DNA of 29,107 nucleotides from Candidatus Omnitrophota bacterium (GCA_024543015.1 JAMXCY010000002.1:1-29107), one strand, 5' to 3'. Shown: positions 1-8,163, counted from the stretch's first letter. Notes: generated by a model from the letters alone, not told the origin. Made by a program: numbers and translations.

Positions 1-2
1 TA

Positions 3-371
3 ATAATATTAATCTTAGCTATCTTGCCTAAACATAAAGAGTTACTCTTGGAGCTTAAAGTTTCTCGTAACATTTTAGGTGCGGCTATCTTAACTCAATT
101 TTTTACCATTGCCCTCTGGATGAGTTCATTATATTTTGGTCCGGGAGAAAGCCATCAGGCAATGCTCAGATTAATTACCGAATTTGCTTTACTCTTCTGG
201 GGAGGGGTAATATTTCTTGGCTTGGGCCTGCCTTTATTGTTGGGTGTTTGGGCGCTTCTTCGTGAACGGCAAACAAAAGAGTTTTCTTATACAATTCCTA
301 TTTTGACATCGGTAATGGTGCTCATCGGCGGTTTCATTTTAAGGTATGTAGTTATTATCGCTGCTCAATAA
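3..371 (+). CDS. arrC: NrfD/PsrC-type membrane quinol subunit, C-terminal part (ArrC-like)
   Basis: The frame is open to the left edge, so this is the last ~122 residues of a larger gene; the TTG at 24 is internal, not a start. The visible protein is hydrophobic, with about three membrane helices separated by short charged loops (a Leu/Glu/Arg-rich loop near ALLRERQTK). NrfD/PsrC proteins exchange electrons between the quinone pool and a periplasmic iron-sulfur subunit. Family membership is inferred from the helix pattern plus position: it ends 13 bases before a four-cluster ferredoxin subunit, which precedes a Mo catalytic subunit and a TorD chaperone. In arsenate reductase operons with a membrane subunit this gene is called arrC. 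Because the quinone-site region is off the window, the family call is contextual. The symbol follows from the assignment of the catalytic subunit downstream. Confidence 0.75.
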   Translation: MILILAILPKHKELLLELKVSRNILGAAILTQFFTIALWMSSLYFGPGESHQAMLRLITEFALLFWGGVIFLGLGLPLLLGVWALLRERQTKEFSYTIPILTSVMVLIGGFILRYVVIIAAQ

Positions 372-384
372 GTGAGGAGATGAA

Positions 385-1278
385 ATGAAAAAATTACAAG
401 GAAGTAGTCCTCAAGGACAAAATGAATTAAAGAAAAAAATTACCCGCAGAGGCTTGCTCAAATTAAGTGCTTGGGGAGTGGCTGCTTTATCTATGGCTAA
501 AGTTGCCGAAGGAGTTTCAGTAGCAGAAAAATCACTAACTGCTAAAAGAAAAAGGTTAGCTATGGTTATAGATCTTCAGCGCTGTATGGGATGCGGAGCG
601 TGTATTATTACTTGTAAGAATGAGAATAACGTACAGGATGGTTTTACTTGGGCTGATAAAATCAGTAAAACCGTAGGTAAATTTCCTAACGTCAGGTATG
701 AATATCTGCCCACACTTTGCAATCATTGTGAAAAGGCTCCTTGTGTTGAGGTCTGTCCTACTGGAGCTATGCACAAGGGGGATGGCGATATCACTATGCA
801 TAACCCGAAGGTATGTATAGGTTGTAAGACTTGCATAGCCGCCTGCCCCTATGGGGTAATTTCCTTCAACAAGAAAAAGCCTTATAAGTTCTGGAAAAGC
901 GACGAGCCTTTGATCAAGGGCGCTACTTCCTCACCCCGTGAAGTTGTCCAAAAGGTTAAAGCGACGGCAATTCCCTATTACAACCCGGATAGAGAAGCAA
1001 CACTCGCAGGAGCCGGGACAAGATATAAGGGCATTGTGGAGAAATGTACCCTCTGCGATCACAGAGTCAAAAACGGAAAACTGCCTTACTGTGTACAGAG
1101 GTGTCCGGCTAAAGCAAGGATATTTGGAGACCTGAATGCTCCTAATAGTGCAGTTAATAGGATTCTTGGAAAATACCGTTCCTTCCGGCTTAAAGAGCAT
1201 TTGGGAACAAAACCAAAGGTATATTATGTGAGGAGTTTAAATCCTGGCACCTACCAGGGGACCAGGGGGAGTGTGTAA
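385..1278 (+). CDS. arrB: Tat-exported four-[4Fe-4S] electron-transfer subunit (ArrB-like)
   Basis: This 297-residue protein has four ferredoxin-type cysteine groups: C67/C70/C73/C77, C112/C115/C120/C124, C144/C147/C150/C154 and C221/C224/C236/C240. That is the DmsB/PsrB/NrfC/ArrB architecture, which wires a membrane quinol oxidase to a Mo catalytic subunit. An N-terminal extension of about 55 residues holds a twin-arginine motif (TRRGLLKL, residues 20-27) followed by a short apolar stretch, so it appears to carry its own Tat signal. The stretches MVIDLQRCMGCGAC, LPTLCNHC and CPTGAMHK resemble ArrB as I recall it. The start ATG has GAGGAG at 374-379. It ends just before the catalytic gene. 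The dedicated signal peptide is unusual, since such subunits often hitchhike on the catalytic partner. PsrB, TtrB or ArxB are the alternatives; the partner decides. Confidence 0.85.
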   Translation: MKKLQGSSPQGQNELKKKITRRGLLKLSAWGVAALSMAKVAEGVSVAEKSLTAKRKRLAMVIDLQRCMGCGACIITCKNENNVQDGFTWADKISKTVGKFPNVRYEYLPTLCNHCEKAPCVEVCPTGAMHKGDGDITMHNPKVCIGCKTCIAACPYGVISFNKKKPYKFWKSDEPLIKGATSSPREVVQKVKATAIPYYNPDREATLAGAGTRYKGIVEKCTLCDHRVKNGKLPYCVQRCPAKARIFGDLNAPNSAVNRILGKYRSFRLKEHLGTKPKVYYVRSLNPGTYQGTRGSV

Positions 1279-1281
1279 TGG

Positions 1282-1286
1282 GGAGG
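1282..1286 (+). promoter_or_regulatory. Shine-Dalgarno site setting the arrA start
   Basis: GGAGG lies 8 bases before the ATG at 1295. The same frame is open back to a GTG at 1271, but that start would add eight residues overlapping the arrB stop and would put this site inside the coding sequence. The ATG at 1295 also places the twin-arginine motif at a normal distance from the N-terminus. Confidence 0.8.
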
Positions 1287-1294
1287 ATAATGAG

Positions 1295-3880
1295 ATGAAA
1301 ATTAGTCAGAATAAACTAACCCGCAGAAATTTTTTAAAAACTGTTGCCGTAACAGGAGCAGTATTTGGTTCAGGTTTTAATCCAGCATTAAGGGCTTTTG
1401 CTGCATCTGATAAACTCCCAGCTGTGGAACGCGGGCAATGGAAGCCTACAACTTGTCAGGGTTGTACTTCCTGGTGTTCTAAGCAGGCATATGTACTGGA
1501 TGGGAGAGTAATTAAAGTTCGAGGAAATCCGAATTCTTTAGTGAATGGAGAGGCTAGTTGCCCTAGAGCACATCTATCTTTACAGCAACTCTACGATCCG
1601 GATAGAATAAAAACTCCGATGAAGAGGACTAACCCCCGGAAAGGTAAAAAGGAAGACCCCGGATTTATTCCAATATCCTGGGATGAGGCACTGAACACAA
1701 TAGCCGATAAAATTATGGAACTCAGGAAGAAGAATGAGACTCATAAATATATGCTGATGCGAGGTAGATATACGTATATGCGTGATATCATCTACGACCG
1801 GATGACCAAAATTATCGGCTCCCCAAATAATATTTCCCATAGTGCAATTTGTGCTGAAGCCGAGAAATTCGGATCCTACTACACGGAAGGATACTGGAGT
1901 TATAGACAGTATGATGTGGTAAATACAAAATATATAATTCTCTGGGGTGCTGATCCGCTGGCTGCTAACAGACAAGTCTCCTACTACTTAAGTATTTGGG
2001 GAGATGTACTTGATCGGGCGCAGGTTGCAGTTGTTGACCCAAGGCTCTCTGCAAGTGCGACCAAAGCGGATGAGTGGTTGCCGATTATGCCTGGTGAGGA
2101 TGGTGCGTTGGCATCTGCCTTTGCCCATATTATTTTGACTGAAGGATTGTGGTATAAAGACTTCGTTGGTGATTTTCATCCAGACTCTCCGATAAAAAAG
2201 TTTGAGACAGGAAGAACGATACCCGAGGAATTTAGCACAGAGATAGATGGAGAGCTAGTTAAAGAGGTTAGCTTCCAGGAGAAATATACCTACGGACTAA
2301 TTAAGTGGTGGAATCTGGAGTTAAAGGATAAGACAGCGCAGTGGGCAGCAAAGAAAACTAAGCTTTCCGCAGAACAGATCAGAAGAGTGGCTATAGGATA
2401 TGGGAAAGCCGCTCCCCAGGCTATCTGTTGGGTCGGTGGTGGTCCGGCTATGCAGGTTAGAGGCAGTTATGCCGCCATGGCCGCGCATGCCCTTAACGGA
2501 CTCGTAGGAGCGGTGGATAATGTCGGTGGAACTCTGGTAGCAAATAAAGAGTATACTCAAAGCTTCCCCGGGGCAGATAATTTTCTTGATAATATAGCAA
2601 AAAAGGGGAAAAAGCACAAGAAGATAGACCATCGAGGCAGAAAAGAGTTCCCGGCCCTCAAAAAAGGAAAACCAGGCTCGGCGGTCGTCACCAACAATGC
2701 CGCAGAGGGCATCCTAAATGAAGATCCAAATGAAATCAGCGTAGCAATTGCTTACATGAACAACTTTGCCTTTTCCTGTCCGCAGACTGAAAGATGGGAG
2801 AGAGCTTTAGCCAAAATACCTTTCCTCGTCCACATTACCACTCACGCAGCGGAATTTACCTGGTTTGCGGATATAGTTCTGCCTTCTACACATCACATGT
2901 TCGAGAAGTGGGGATATGTCAAGTCGCACGCAAACGGATACCTCCATGTTACCTTACTCCAACCAGTGATTGATCCTGTATGGGATGTCAGGATAGACGA
3001 AACCGAAATTCCCTGGTTAATTGCTGAAAAGTTGGCCCAGAGGGGATTTGATAACCTGATCAGGCATTACAAAGAGTACAAAGATCCTGAGACCGGCAAG
3101 TCTCCAACCAACGAAAAAGAATTTGCCCTTTACTCTCTTAAGTATGCTACCCACAAACTTTGGGATCCTGCTGAGTACAAAGGTGGAGACAAATTTAGCG
3201 GTTGGGAGGATTTTCGGGCTAAGGGTGTCTGGAACTCCGGACCCTACCCTTATAGAAAAAGATGGGGCAAAATGAAAACAAAGACCAAAAAGTTTGAGTT
3301 TTACAGCGAGACCTTAAAAAATGCTTTGGCCAAGCACGCTGAGAAACACAATACTAACATCGATGACATCATGACTACCTGCAACTACCAAGCCAGGGGA
3401 GAAGTGGCCTTTATCCCCCACTATGAGCAGCCGTATACGCGGGGAAGTGCAGCAGAATATCCTTTACTGCTTGTGGACTACAAGTCCAGGCTGAACAGGG
3501 AAGGCAGGTCTGCCAACTGTTTGTTGTATCAGGAATTGAAGGACCTTGATCCGGGGGATGAAAAAAGGGATGATGTAGCCAAAATAAATCCTGTGGATGC
3601 CAGAAAACTGGGAATAAAGACAGCAGATAAAATCAAGTTAATATCTCCTACAGGAGAGTTGACCTGCACGGCAAAGCTATGGGAAGGTACCCGGCCCGGA
3701 ACAGTGGCAAAATGCTACGGTCAGGGACACTGGGCTTATGGAAAAGTAGCTGCTGGTGAGTTCGGCAAAGTTTCACGCGGCGGAAACAACAATGATATCA
3801 TTCCCGCCGACTATGACCGTTTGAGCGGCTCCTCAGCATTTTATGGCTTAACCAGAGTTAAGATAGTGAGACTTTTATGA
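1295..3880 (+). CDS. arrA: Mo-bisPGD catalytic subunit, probable respiratory arsenate reductase ArrA
   Basis: This is an 861-residue DMSO-reductase-superfamily enzyme, the normal size for ArrA. A Tat signal (LTRRNFLKT, residues 8-16) ends near an Ala-rich site around residue 37, so it acts outside the cytoplasmic membrane. The [4Fe-4S] motif is C54-X2-C57-X3-C61-X27-C89 with CQGCTSWC, a pattern typical of ArrA. C186 in ICAEAEKFG is the likely Mo ligand. R158/Y159, H182/S183, K191 and Y203 sit at the same offsets from it as the arsenate-pocket residues I recall from Shewanella ArrA (R165/Y166, H189/S190, K198, Y210 around C193). The expected reaction is arsenate to arsenite using electrons from the B and C subunits. 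ArxA (arsenite oxidase) is a close relative and the main alternative; PsrA/PhsA fit less well. No ars resistance genes are in the window. The stop overlaps the chaperone start. Confidence 0.77.
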   Translation: MKISQNKLTRRNFLKTVAVTGAVFGSGFNPALRAFAASDKLPAVERGQWKPTTCQGCTSWCSKQAYVLDGRVIKVRGNPNSLVNGEASCPRAHLSLQQLYDPDRIKTPMKRTNPRKGKKEDPGFIPISWDEALNTIADKIMELRKKNETHKYMLMRGRYTYMRDIIYDRMTKIIGSPNNISHSAICAEAEKFGSYYTEGYWSYRQYDVVNTKYIILWGADPLAANRQVSYYLSIWGDVLDRAQVAVVDPRLSASATKADEWLPIMPGEDGALASAFAHIILTEGLWYKDFVGDFHPDSPIKKFETGRTIPEEFSTEIDGELVKEVSFQEKYTYGLIKWWNLELKDKTAQWAAKKTKLSAEQIRRVAIGYGKAAPQAICWVGGGPAMQVRGSYAAMAAHALNGLVGAVDNVGGTLVANKEYTQSFPGADNFLDNIAKKGKKHKKIDHRGRKEFPALKKGKPGSAVVTNNAAEGILNEDPNEISVAIAYMNNFAFSCPQTERWERALAKIPFLVHITTHAAEFTWFADIVLPSTHHMFEKWGYVKSHANGYLHVTLLQPVIDPVWDVRIDETEIPWLIAEKLAQRGFDNLIRHYKEYKDPETGKSPTNEKEFALYSLKYATHKLWDPAEYKGGDKFSGWEDFRAKGVWNSGPYPYRKRWGKMKTKTKKFEFYSETLKNALAKHAEKHNTNIDDIMTTCNYQARGEVAFIPHYEQPYTRGSAAEYPLLLVDYKSRLNREGRSANCLLYQELKDLDPGDEKRDDVAKINPVDARKLGIKTADKIKLISPTGELTCTAKLWEGTRPGTVAKCYGQGHWAYGKVAAGEFGKVSRGGNNNDIIPADYDRLSGSSAFYGLTRVKIVRLL

Positions 3881-4503
3881 TGGAATTTTTACCCCGTGAA
3901 TGCGAAAGGGCCGATTCATACAAATTACTCTCAGAATGCTATTATCTGCCGGATCAGAAACTAATTAGAACTTTGAGCGGATTGAAGGAATCGAGAGTTG
4001 CGCTGTATTCAGAGATAACTAAGTACGTTCCCGAAATAAATGAGATTGAATCATTGAAGGTTGACTACTCAAAACTCTTTGTTGGACCATACAAAGTACT
4101 TGCGCCTCCCTATGGGTCGGTCTATCTTGAAGATGGAAGAAGGGTAATGACTGACTCAACCATAGATGTAAAGAACTGGTATAGGCGAGAGCGACTAAAT
4201 ATTGTTTTTAAGGAAGCCCCTGACCATATAGCTGTTGAATTGGAGTTTATGTATTTTCTCATTGTTAAGCAAATGCAGGCAGTCAGAGATTCAGACTACA
4301 AAGGCGCAACTAGTTATTTAAAAAAGCAGTCAGCATTTTTAAATACCCATCTTGGCAGGTGGGTACCAGTATTTGCTGAGAAGGTAGAGAAAAATGCCAA
4401 GACCATGTTTTATCAAAATGTAACCAGGTTTACAGAATCATTCATTGATCAAGACTCGAAAAGTCTCTCTCTGCGCTTGCATTTCCCAGCCAGCTTGGTA
4501 TAA
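3877..4503 (+). CDS. arrD: TorD/DmsD-family assembly chaperone (ArrD-like)
   Basis: This 208-residue, mostly helical cytoplasmic protein shows the TorD-family hallmarks. DYSKLFVGP is followed by APPYGSVYLE near residues 63-86, and then PDHIAVELEFM near residues 113-125, corresponding to the conserved E/P-x-DH-x3-EL-x-FM motif. TorD-type chaperones bind the twin-arginine signal of a specific Mo enzyme and hold it until the cofactor is inserted. Its start overlaps the arrA stop (ATGATG at 3877; the second ATG at 3880 is equally possible), so it is translationally coupled to the enzyme it most likely serves. In arsenate-respiration operons this gene is called arrD. Whether it also handles the Tat signal of the iron-sulfur subunit cannot be told from sequence. 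The family call is secure; the client assignment rests on position. Confidence 0.88.
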   Translation: MMEFLPRECERADSYKLLSECYYLPDQKLIRTLSGLKESRVALYSEITKYVPEINEIESLKVDYSKLFVGPYKVLAPPYGSVYLEDGRRVMTDSTIDVKNWYRRERLNIVFKEAPDHIAVELEFMYFLIVKQMQAVRDSDYKGATSYLKKQSAFLNTHLGRWVPVFAEKVEKNAKTMFYQNVTRFTESFIDQDSKSLSLRLHFPASLV

Positions 4504-4540
4504 TATATTTTGGTAAACAGTGGATCGGAGGTGAGCTGAG

Positions 4541-4726
4541 ATGTTTAGATTTGGCATGGGAGAACTTGTTATAATCCTGTTGATTATCCTGCTTCTGTTT
4601 GGCGCTGCCAAACTGCCCGAGATTGCCAGGGCCTTAGGCAAATCAATCAAAGAATTTAAAAAGGCGGGAAAACAAATCAAGGATGACGTGGAAGATGTGA
4701 CTAAAGACAAAGAAATAAAAGGTTAA
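4541..4726 (+). CDS. tatA: Twin-arginine translocase subunit TatA/E
   Basis: This 61-residue protein has the full TatA plan: a short N-terminus with FGMGELVIILL, one membrane helix, the hinge FGAAKLPEIARALG, an amphipathic helix (KSIKEFKKAGKQI) and a charged tail. TatA oligomerises to let folded Tat substrates cross the membrane. A strong ribosome site, GGAGGTGA at 4527-4534, lies 6 bases before the ATG. It is followed 20 bases later by tatC and preceded by two Tat-dependent reductase subunits, so the operon carries its own exporter. There is no separate tatB here, and in minimal TatAC systems one TatA-type protein does both jobs. A second tatA/B elsewhere in the genome cannot be excluded. 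Confidence 0.95.
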   Translation: MFRFGMGELVIILLIILLLFGAAKLPEIARALGKSIKEFKKAGKQIKDDVEDVTKDKEIKG

Positions 4727-4746
4727 CAGCAGATTGCTTACAATTT

Positions 4747-5445
4747 ATGGTTGATAAAAGACTTACACTCATTCAACATCTGGATGAATTCAGGAGCCGA
4801 ATTTTACAATCAGTTATTGCGATTATTGTTGCTGCCTGTTTTGTTTATAATTTTGTAGATAAAATCTATGGTAATTTAGTTAAACCGGTAGGCCACCTTG
4901 TCTTTATCGCTCCCCAGGAGGCATTTGCAACCAGAATAAAACTGGCATTTTTCGGCGGACTTTTCCTGGCACTTCCCTTTATATTATATCAAATCTGGAG
5001 ATTCATTTCTGTTGGATTAAAACCAAGTGAACGGAAATATACGCTGCTGTTTGGGCCGTTGTCCTTGGTCTTTTTTGTCCTGGGCGCTGTTTTTGGATAC
5101 TTGATCATTGTGCCGATTGGGATCAAGTTTCTCCTGGGGTTTGCTACGCAGGAACTCAAGCCCATGATTAGCATTAGCAAATATATTTCTTTTGTCGGGA
5201 TGCTTACCCTTGCCTTTGGTTTGGTCTTTGAATTACCCCTGGTCAGCCTATTCCTGACAAAGATAGGAGTAGTTACGCCTCAGTTTCTATCCGCCAAAAG
5301 AAAACAGGCCGTAGTTATTATATTTATTGCCGCGGCAATCCTGACGCCGCCGGATGTAATTACCCAATCTTTAATGGCAGTCCCTTTATTAATCTTGTAT
5401 GAAATCGGAATTATTCTTTCGAAAATAGCTTATCGACCAATATGA
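4747..5445 (+). CDS. tatC: Sec-independent protein translocase TatC
   Basis: This 232-residue membrane protein has about six helices. The cytoplasmic N-terminus carries HLDEFRSRIL (E14 corresponds to the conserved signal-binding glutamate). The first cytoplasmic loop has LKPSERKYT with E95 at the second signal-contact position. The C-terminal part has ILTPPDVITQSLMAVPLL, typical of TatC. TatC is the receptor for the twin-arginine motif and recruits TatA. The likely substrates include the iron-sulfur and catalytic subunits encoded directly upstream. The length is normal. Its stop overlaps the moeA start by 4 bases, linking export and cofactor synthesis in one transcript. No clear ribosome site precedes the ATG, so translation may depend on coupling to tatA. 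Confidence 0.95.
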   Translation: MVDKRLTLIQHLDEFRSRILQSVIAIIVAACFVYNFVDKIYGNLVKPVGHLVFIAPQEAFATRIKLAFFGGLFLALPFILYQIWRFISVGLKPSERKYTLLFGPLSLVFFVLGAVFGYLIIVPIGIKFLLGFATQELKPMISISKYISFVGMLTLAFGLVFELPLVSLFLTKIGVVTPQFLSAKRKQAVVIIFIAAAILTPPDVITQSLMAVPLLILYEIGIILSKIAYRPI

Positions 5446-6698
5446 TCAGGGTTAAGCAAGCCTTAACAATCATTTTAAAATCGATCAGACCCCTGGGGAG
5501 AGAACAGGTTGATTTGTCCAATGGCCTGGACAGGATTATTTCTTTTGATGTCCGGGCAAAATGTAAGCTTCCTCCATTTGACAATTCCGCAATGGACGGT
5601 TATGCGCTTCGAGCCAAAGACACTAAAGGGGCCTCGAAGGTCGAGCCAAGAGTTTTGCAGGTGATTGAAGACGTACCCGCTGGATATACAGCCAAAAATA
5701 AGATTCGAGATAATCAAGCTATCAGGATAATGACTGGTGCTGCGTTTCCAAGTGGAGCCGATAGTGTGGTAATGGTAGAGTTCACAAAGAGAGTTAAGCG
5801 CAATAAGAAAAGCTATCCAGAAGAGGTCGAAATATATAAAGAGACGAAATTAAGCGAAAATGTCCGCAGGGCAGGTGAAGACGTCAAGAAGGGGCAGAGA
5901 GTTTTATCCAGGGGATGTATTTTAAGGCCTCAAGAATTAGGTATGCTTGCCGCCTTAGGGATAAACCGAATTGATGTCGCCAAAAGGCCAAGAGTCGGAA
6001 TTTTGGCTACCGGTGATGAATTGGTACCAGTTCAGGGAAAGTTAGGCAAGGGTAAAATCCGTAATAGCAACAGTTTTATATTGCGTGCTCAGATAAGCAA
6101 GTGCGGCGGTATTCCCATTGATTTAGGCATTGCCAGGGATAAAAGGAGAGAGTTGAGAAGTAAAATTACAACGGGGTTAAAGAAAAAACTTGATCTGTTA
6201 CTTGTCTTAGGTGGTATTTCTGTGGGAGACTACGATTTAGTTAAGGATGTCTTATTTGAGCTCGGAATGAAAATGAAGTTTTGGAGAGTTGCAATGAGGC
6301 CGGGTAAGCCCCTGGCATTTGGATTTATAAAAGGCATACCTGTTTTTGGGCTTCCGGGCAATCCCGTTTCCTCAACAATATCCTTTGAAGAATTTGTCCG
6401 GCCGGCCCTGTTAAAGATGCAGGGGGCAAAAAACTTATTCAGGCCAAGGGTATGGGCGACCCTAACTGAAGACTTACAGAAGAAGAAAAACTTAAGATAT
6501 TTTATCCGCGCAAAGGTTAAAATAAAGAATGGAAAATTTTATGTAAGCTCTACCGGTGCCCAGGGCTCAGGTATTATAAATTCGTTAGTCTTGGCTGACG
6601 GTATAATTGTTGCGCCAGAGGGTCTGGAACTGCTTAAGCAGGGCCAGATGATATCGGTTCAACTTTTAAGGCAGGGATATGACGGAGGTGTTATTTGA
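5442..6698 (+). CDS. moeA: Molybdopterin molybdenumtransferase MoeA
   Basis: This 418-residue protein is close to the usual MoeA length. Visible MoeA signatures are LPPFDNSAMDGYALR near residues 43-57, IRIMTGAAFPSGADSVV, LATGDELV, LVLGGISVGDYD and GLPGNPVSS in the MoCF_biosynth fold, followed by a C-terminal beta domain (domain IV). MoeA inserts molybdate into the adenylylated molybdopterin made by the MogA/MoaB activity, encoded about 9 kb downstream in the same run. It acts in the cytoplasm and supplies cofactor for the arsenate-reductase-like enzyme and the formate dehydrogenase in this window. The ATG overlaps the tatC stop (ATGA). A tungsten-specific role (MoeA paralogs handle tungstate in some anaerobes) cannot be ruled out. 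Confidence 0.95.
   Translation: MIRVKQALTIILKSIRPLGREQVDLSNGLDRIISFDVRAKCKLPPFDNSAMDGYALRAKDTKGASKVEPRVLQVIEDVPAGYTAKNKIRDNQAIRIMTGAAFPSGADSVVMVEFTKRVKRNKKSYPEEVEIYKETKLSENVRRAGEDVKKGQRVLSRGCILRPQELGMLAALGINRIDVAKRPRVGILATGDELVPVQGKLGKGKIRNSNSFILRAQISKCGGIPIDLGIARDKRRELRSKITTGLKKKLDLLLVLGGISVGDYDLVKDVLFELGMKMKFWRVAMRPGKPLAFGFIKGIPVFGLPGNPVSSTISFEEFVRPALLKMQGAKNLFRPRVWATLTEDLQKKKNLRYFIRAKVKIKNGKFYVSSTGAQGSGIINSLVLADGIIVAPEGLELLKQGQMISVQLLRQGYDGGVI
6684..6690 (+). promoter_or_regulatory. Shine-Dalgarno site for the TTG start of mobA
   Basis: GGAGGTG inside the end of moeA lies 4 bases before the TTG at 6695. The TTG overlaps the moeA stop as TTGA, and no in-frame ATG precedes the conserved GTP-binding loop, so this site supports the rare start codon. 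Confidence 0.75.
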
Positions 6699-7291
6699 AC
6701 TCCGATTTTCCAATTACAGGCATCATTTTAGCTGGTGGAAAAAATAAGAGAATGGGGGAAGATAAAGCTTTTGTTTTGGTGTCGGGAAAACCTCTAATTG
6801 AAATCTTGGTGGATAAACTATCGCCCATTTTTACAGATTTGCTTATTATTACCAATACCCCCGAGCTTTATAAAAAGTATGGAATTAGAACCCAGCAAGA
6901 TATAATACAAAATTGCGGCCCTTTAGGAGGTATCTATACGGGATTAGTTTCTTCCGCAAATAAATATAATTTTATCGTTGCCTGCGATATGCCATTTTTA
7001 AATCCGGCTTTGCTGATGTTTATGTCAGACCAAATCCAGGGTTATGATCTGGTTATCCCAAAGCGCAATGGACTGCTTGAGCCATTATGCGCAGTCTATG
7101 CTAAAACTTGTATCCAGCCGATCAAGAATGAACTTTCTCAGCAGAACTTAAAAATAAGCAACTTTTTACAACAGGTTAAAGTGAAAGTAATCAGCGAAGA
7201 GGAGATTGCTAAGTTTGATCCAGAGCAACTTTGTTTTGTCAATATAAATACACCCCGGGACTACAGGAAGATTAAATATGCCAGAATTTAA
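6695..7291 (+). CDS. mobA: Molybdenum cofactor guanylyltransferase MobA
   Basis: The 198-residue protein begins with the nucleotidyltransferase loop IILAGGKNKRMGEDKAF (residues ~10-26), with CGPLGGIYTGL and the metal-binding CDMPFL further on; LEPLCAVY and NINTPRDY complete the MobA pattern. MobA links GMP from GTP to the Mo cofactor to give the guanine dinucleotide form. That form is used by DMSO-reductase-superfamily enzymes, exactly the class of both the ArrA-like protein and the FdhA here. Translation starts at TTG overlapping the moeA stop, supported by GGAGGTG. The 3' end overlaps the formate channel gene by 14 bases. A MobB-like partner is encoded downstream. The family assignment is clear. 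Confidence 0.93.
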   Translation: MNSDFPITGIILAGGKNKRMGEDKAFVLVSGKPLIEILVDKLSPIFTDLLIITNTPELYKKYGIRTQQDIIQNCGPLGGIYTGLVSSANKYNFIVACDMPFLNPALLMFMSDQIQGYDLVIPKRNGLLEPLCAVYAKTCIQPIKNELSQQNLKISNFLQQVKVKVISEEEIAKFDPEQLCFVNINTPRDYRKIKYARI

Positions 7292-8120
7292 AATCGATGC
7301 CTATTCGCCACAGGAAATGTCAGAGAAGGTAAAAACAGTTGGGGTAAAGAAAGCCAACCTGGATACCGTGAGCACCTTTGTTCTGGCTCTGTTAGCAGGG
7401 GCCTTTATCGCCTTCGGCGCAGTCTTCTATACGTTAGTCGTCCATGACTCCAGCCTTTCTTTGGGGCTGACTAAATTAATCGGAGGATTAGTCTTTTCTC
7501 TCGGCCTAATATTGGTTGTAGTAGCCGGAGCTGAGCTGTTTACGGGAAATAACTTGATAGTAATGGCTTATGTCAGCAAAGAAATTTCTTTATATAAGCT
7601 TTTAAGAAATTGGACAATTGTCTATCTGGGGAATTTTATCGGTGCCTTATCAATGGTGATGTGGATTTATTTTACCAGGCAGTGGGCTGGAAATAATTTC
7701 TTAATCGGCGCCAAAGCGTTATTGATAGCGAATGCAAAAGTAAATTTACCGTTTGTAGTTGCCCTGACCCGGGGGATTATGTGCAATGTTCTGGTCTGCC
7801 TGGCAATATGGCTTTGTTTTAGCGGCCGTAGTGTTACCGATAAGATTTTAGCCATTATATTTCCCATAACTGCGTTCGTGGCCTTGGGCTTCGAGCACAG
7901 TGTGGCAAACATGTACTTTGTTCCCATGGGGATAGTTCTAAAATCGGTGCCTGAAGTTGTCCAGAACGCGCCAAACGTAAATTTCGCGAATCTCACCTGG
8001 TTCGGGTTTATTATCAATAACCTCCTGCCTGTTACTATAGGAAACATTATAGGCGGCGCGGTATTGGTGGCCGCGATCTATTGGTTTATTTATGAAAGGG
8101 GAAAATGGGCAAAAAATTAA
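7278..8120 (+). CDS. focA: Formate/nitrite transporter family channel (FocA/NirC type)
   Basis: This 280-residue protein has six predicted membrane helices and the FNT family marks: AGAFIAFGA near residue 40, AELFTGNN at 85-92, RGIMCNVLVCLA at 165-176, GFEHSVANMYFVP with H207 (the central pore histidine in FocA), and NNLLPVTIGNIIGG near the C-terminus. FNT channels are pentamers passing small monocarboxylates or anions: formate, nitrite, hydrosulfide or lactate. Lying directly before a complete formate dehydrogenase set, formate is the most likely substrate, for uptake to feed respiration or for release if the dehydrogenase runs as a CO2 reductase. It starts inside the end of mobA. FdhC, NirC and HSC channels are the alternatives; substrate cannot be read from sequence alone. 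Confidence 0.88.
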   Translation: MPEFKIDAYSPQEMSEKVKTVGVKKANLDTVSTFVLALLAGAFIAFGAVFYTLVVHDSSLSLGLTKLIGGLVFSLGLILVVVAGAELFTGNNLIVMAYVSKEISLYKLLRNWTIVYLGNFIGALSMVMWIYFTRQWAGNNFLIGAKALLIANAKVNLPFVVALTRGIMCNVLVCLAIWLCFSGRSVTDKILAIIFPITAFVALGFEHSVANMYFVPMGIVLKSVPEVVQNAPNVNFANLTWFGFIINNLLPVTIGNIIGGAVLVAAIYWFIYERGKWAKN

Positions 8121-8163
8121 CAATCTGTCAAAAAAGGGGTCAAGTTTTAGCGGGGGCCATAAC

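Noticed and set aside
24..371. A gene starting at the TTG at position 24
   Set aside because: The frame is open to the left edge without a stop and the residues before the TTG are equally hydrophobic, so this is the end of a longer membrane gene.
1580..1975. Long reverse-strand frame inside arrA (and similar ones inside fdhA, ptsI and ahcY)
   Set aside because: These lie fully within strongly supported + strand genes, lack ribosome sites and show no recognisable motifs.
1295..3880. Thiosulfate/polysulfide reductase (PhsA/PsrA) or tetrathionate reductase (TtrA) identity
   Set aside because: The Mo-ligand neighbourhood, the CQGCTSWC cluster motif and the length fit ArrA/ArxA better; PhsA/PsrA are usually shorter and TtrA longer.
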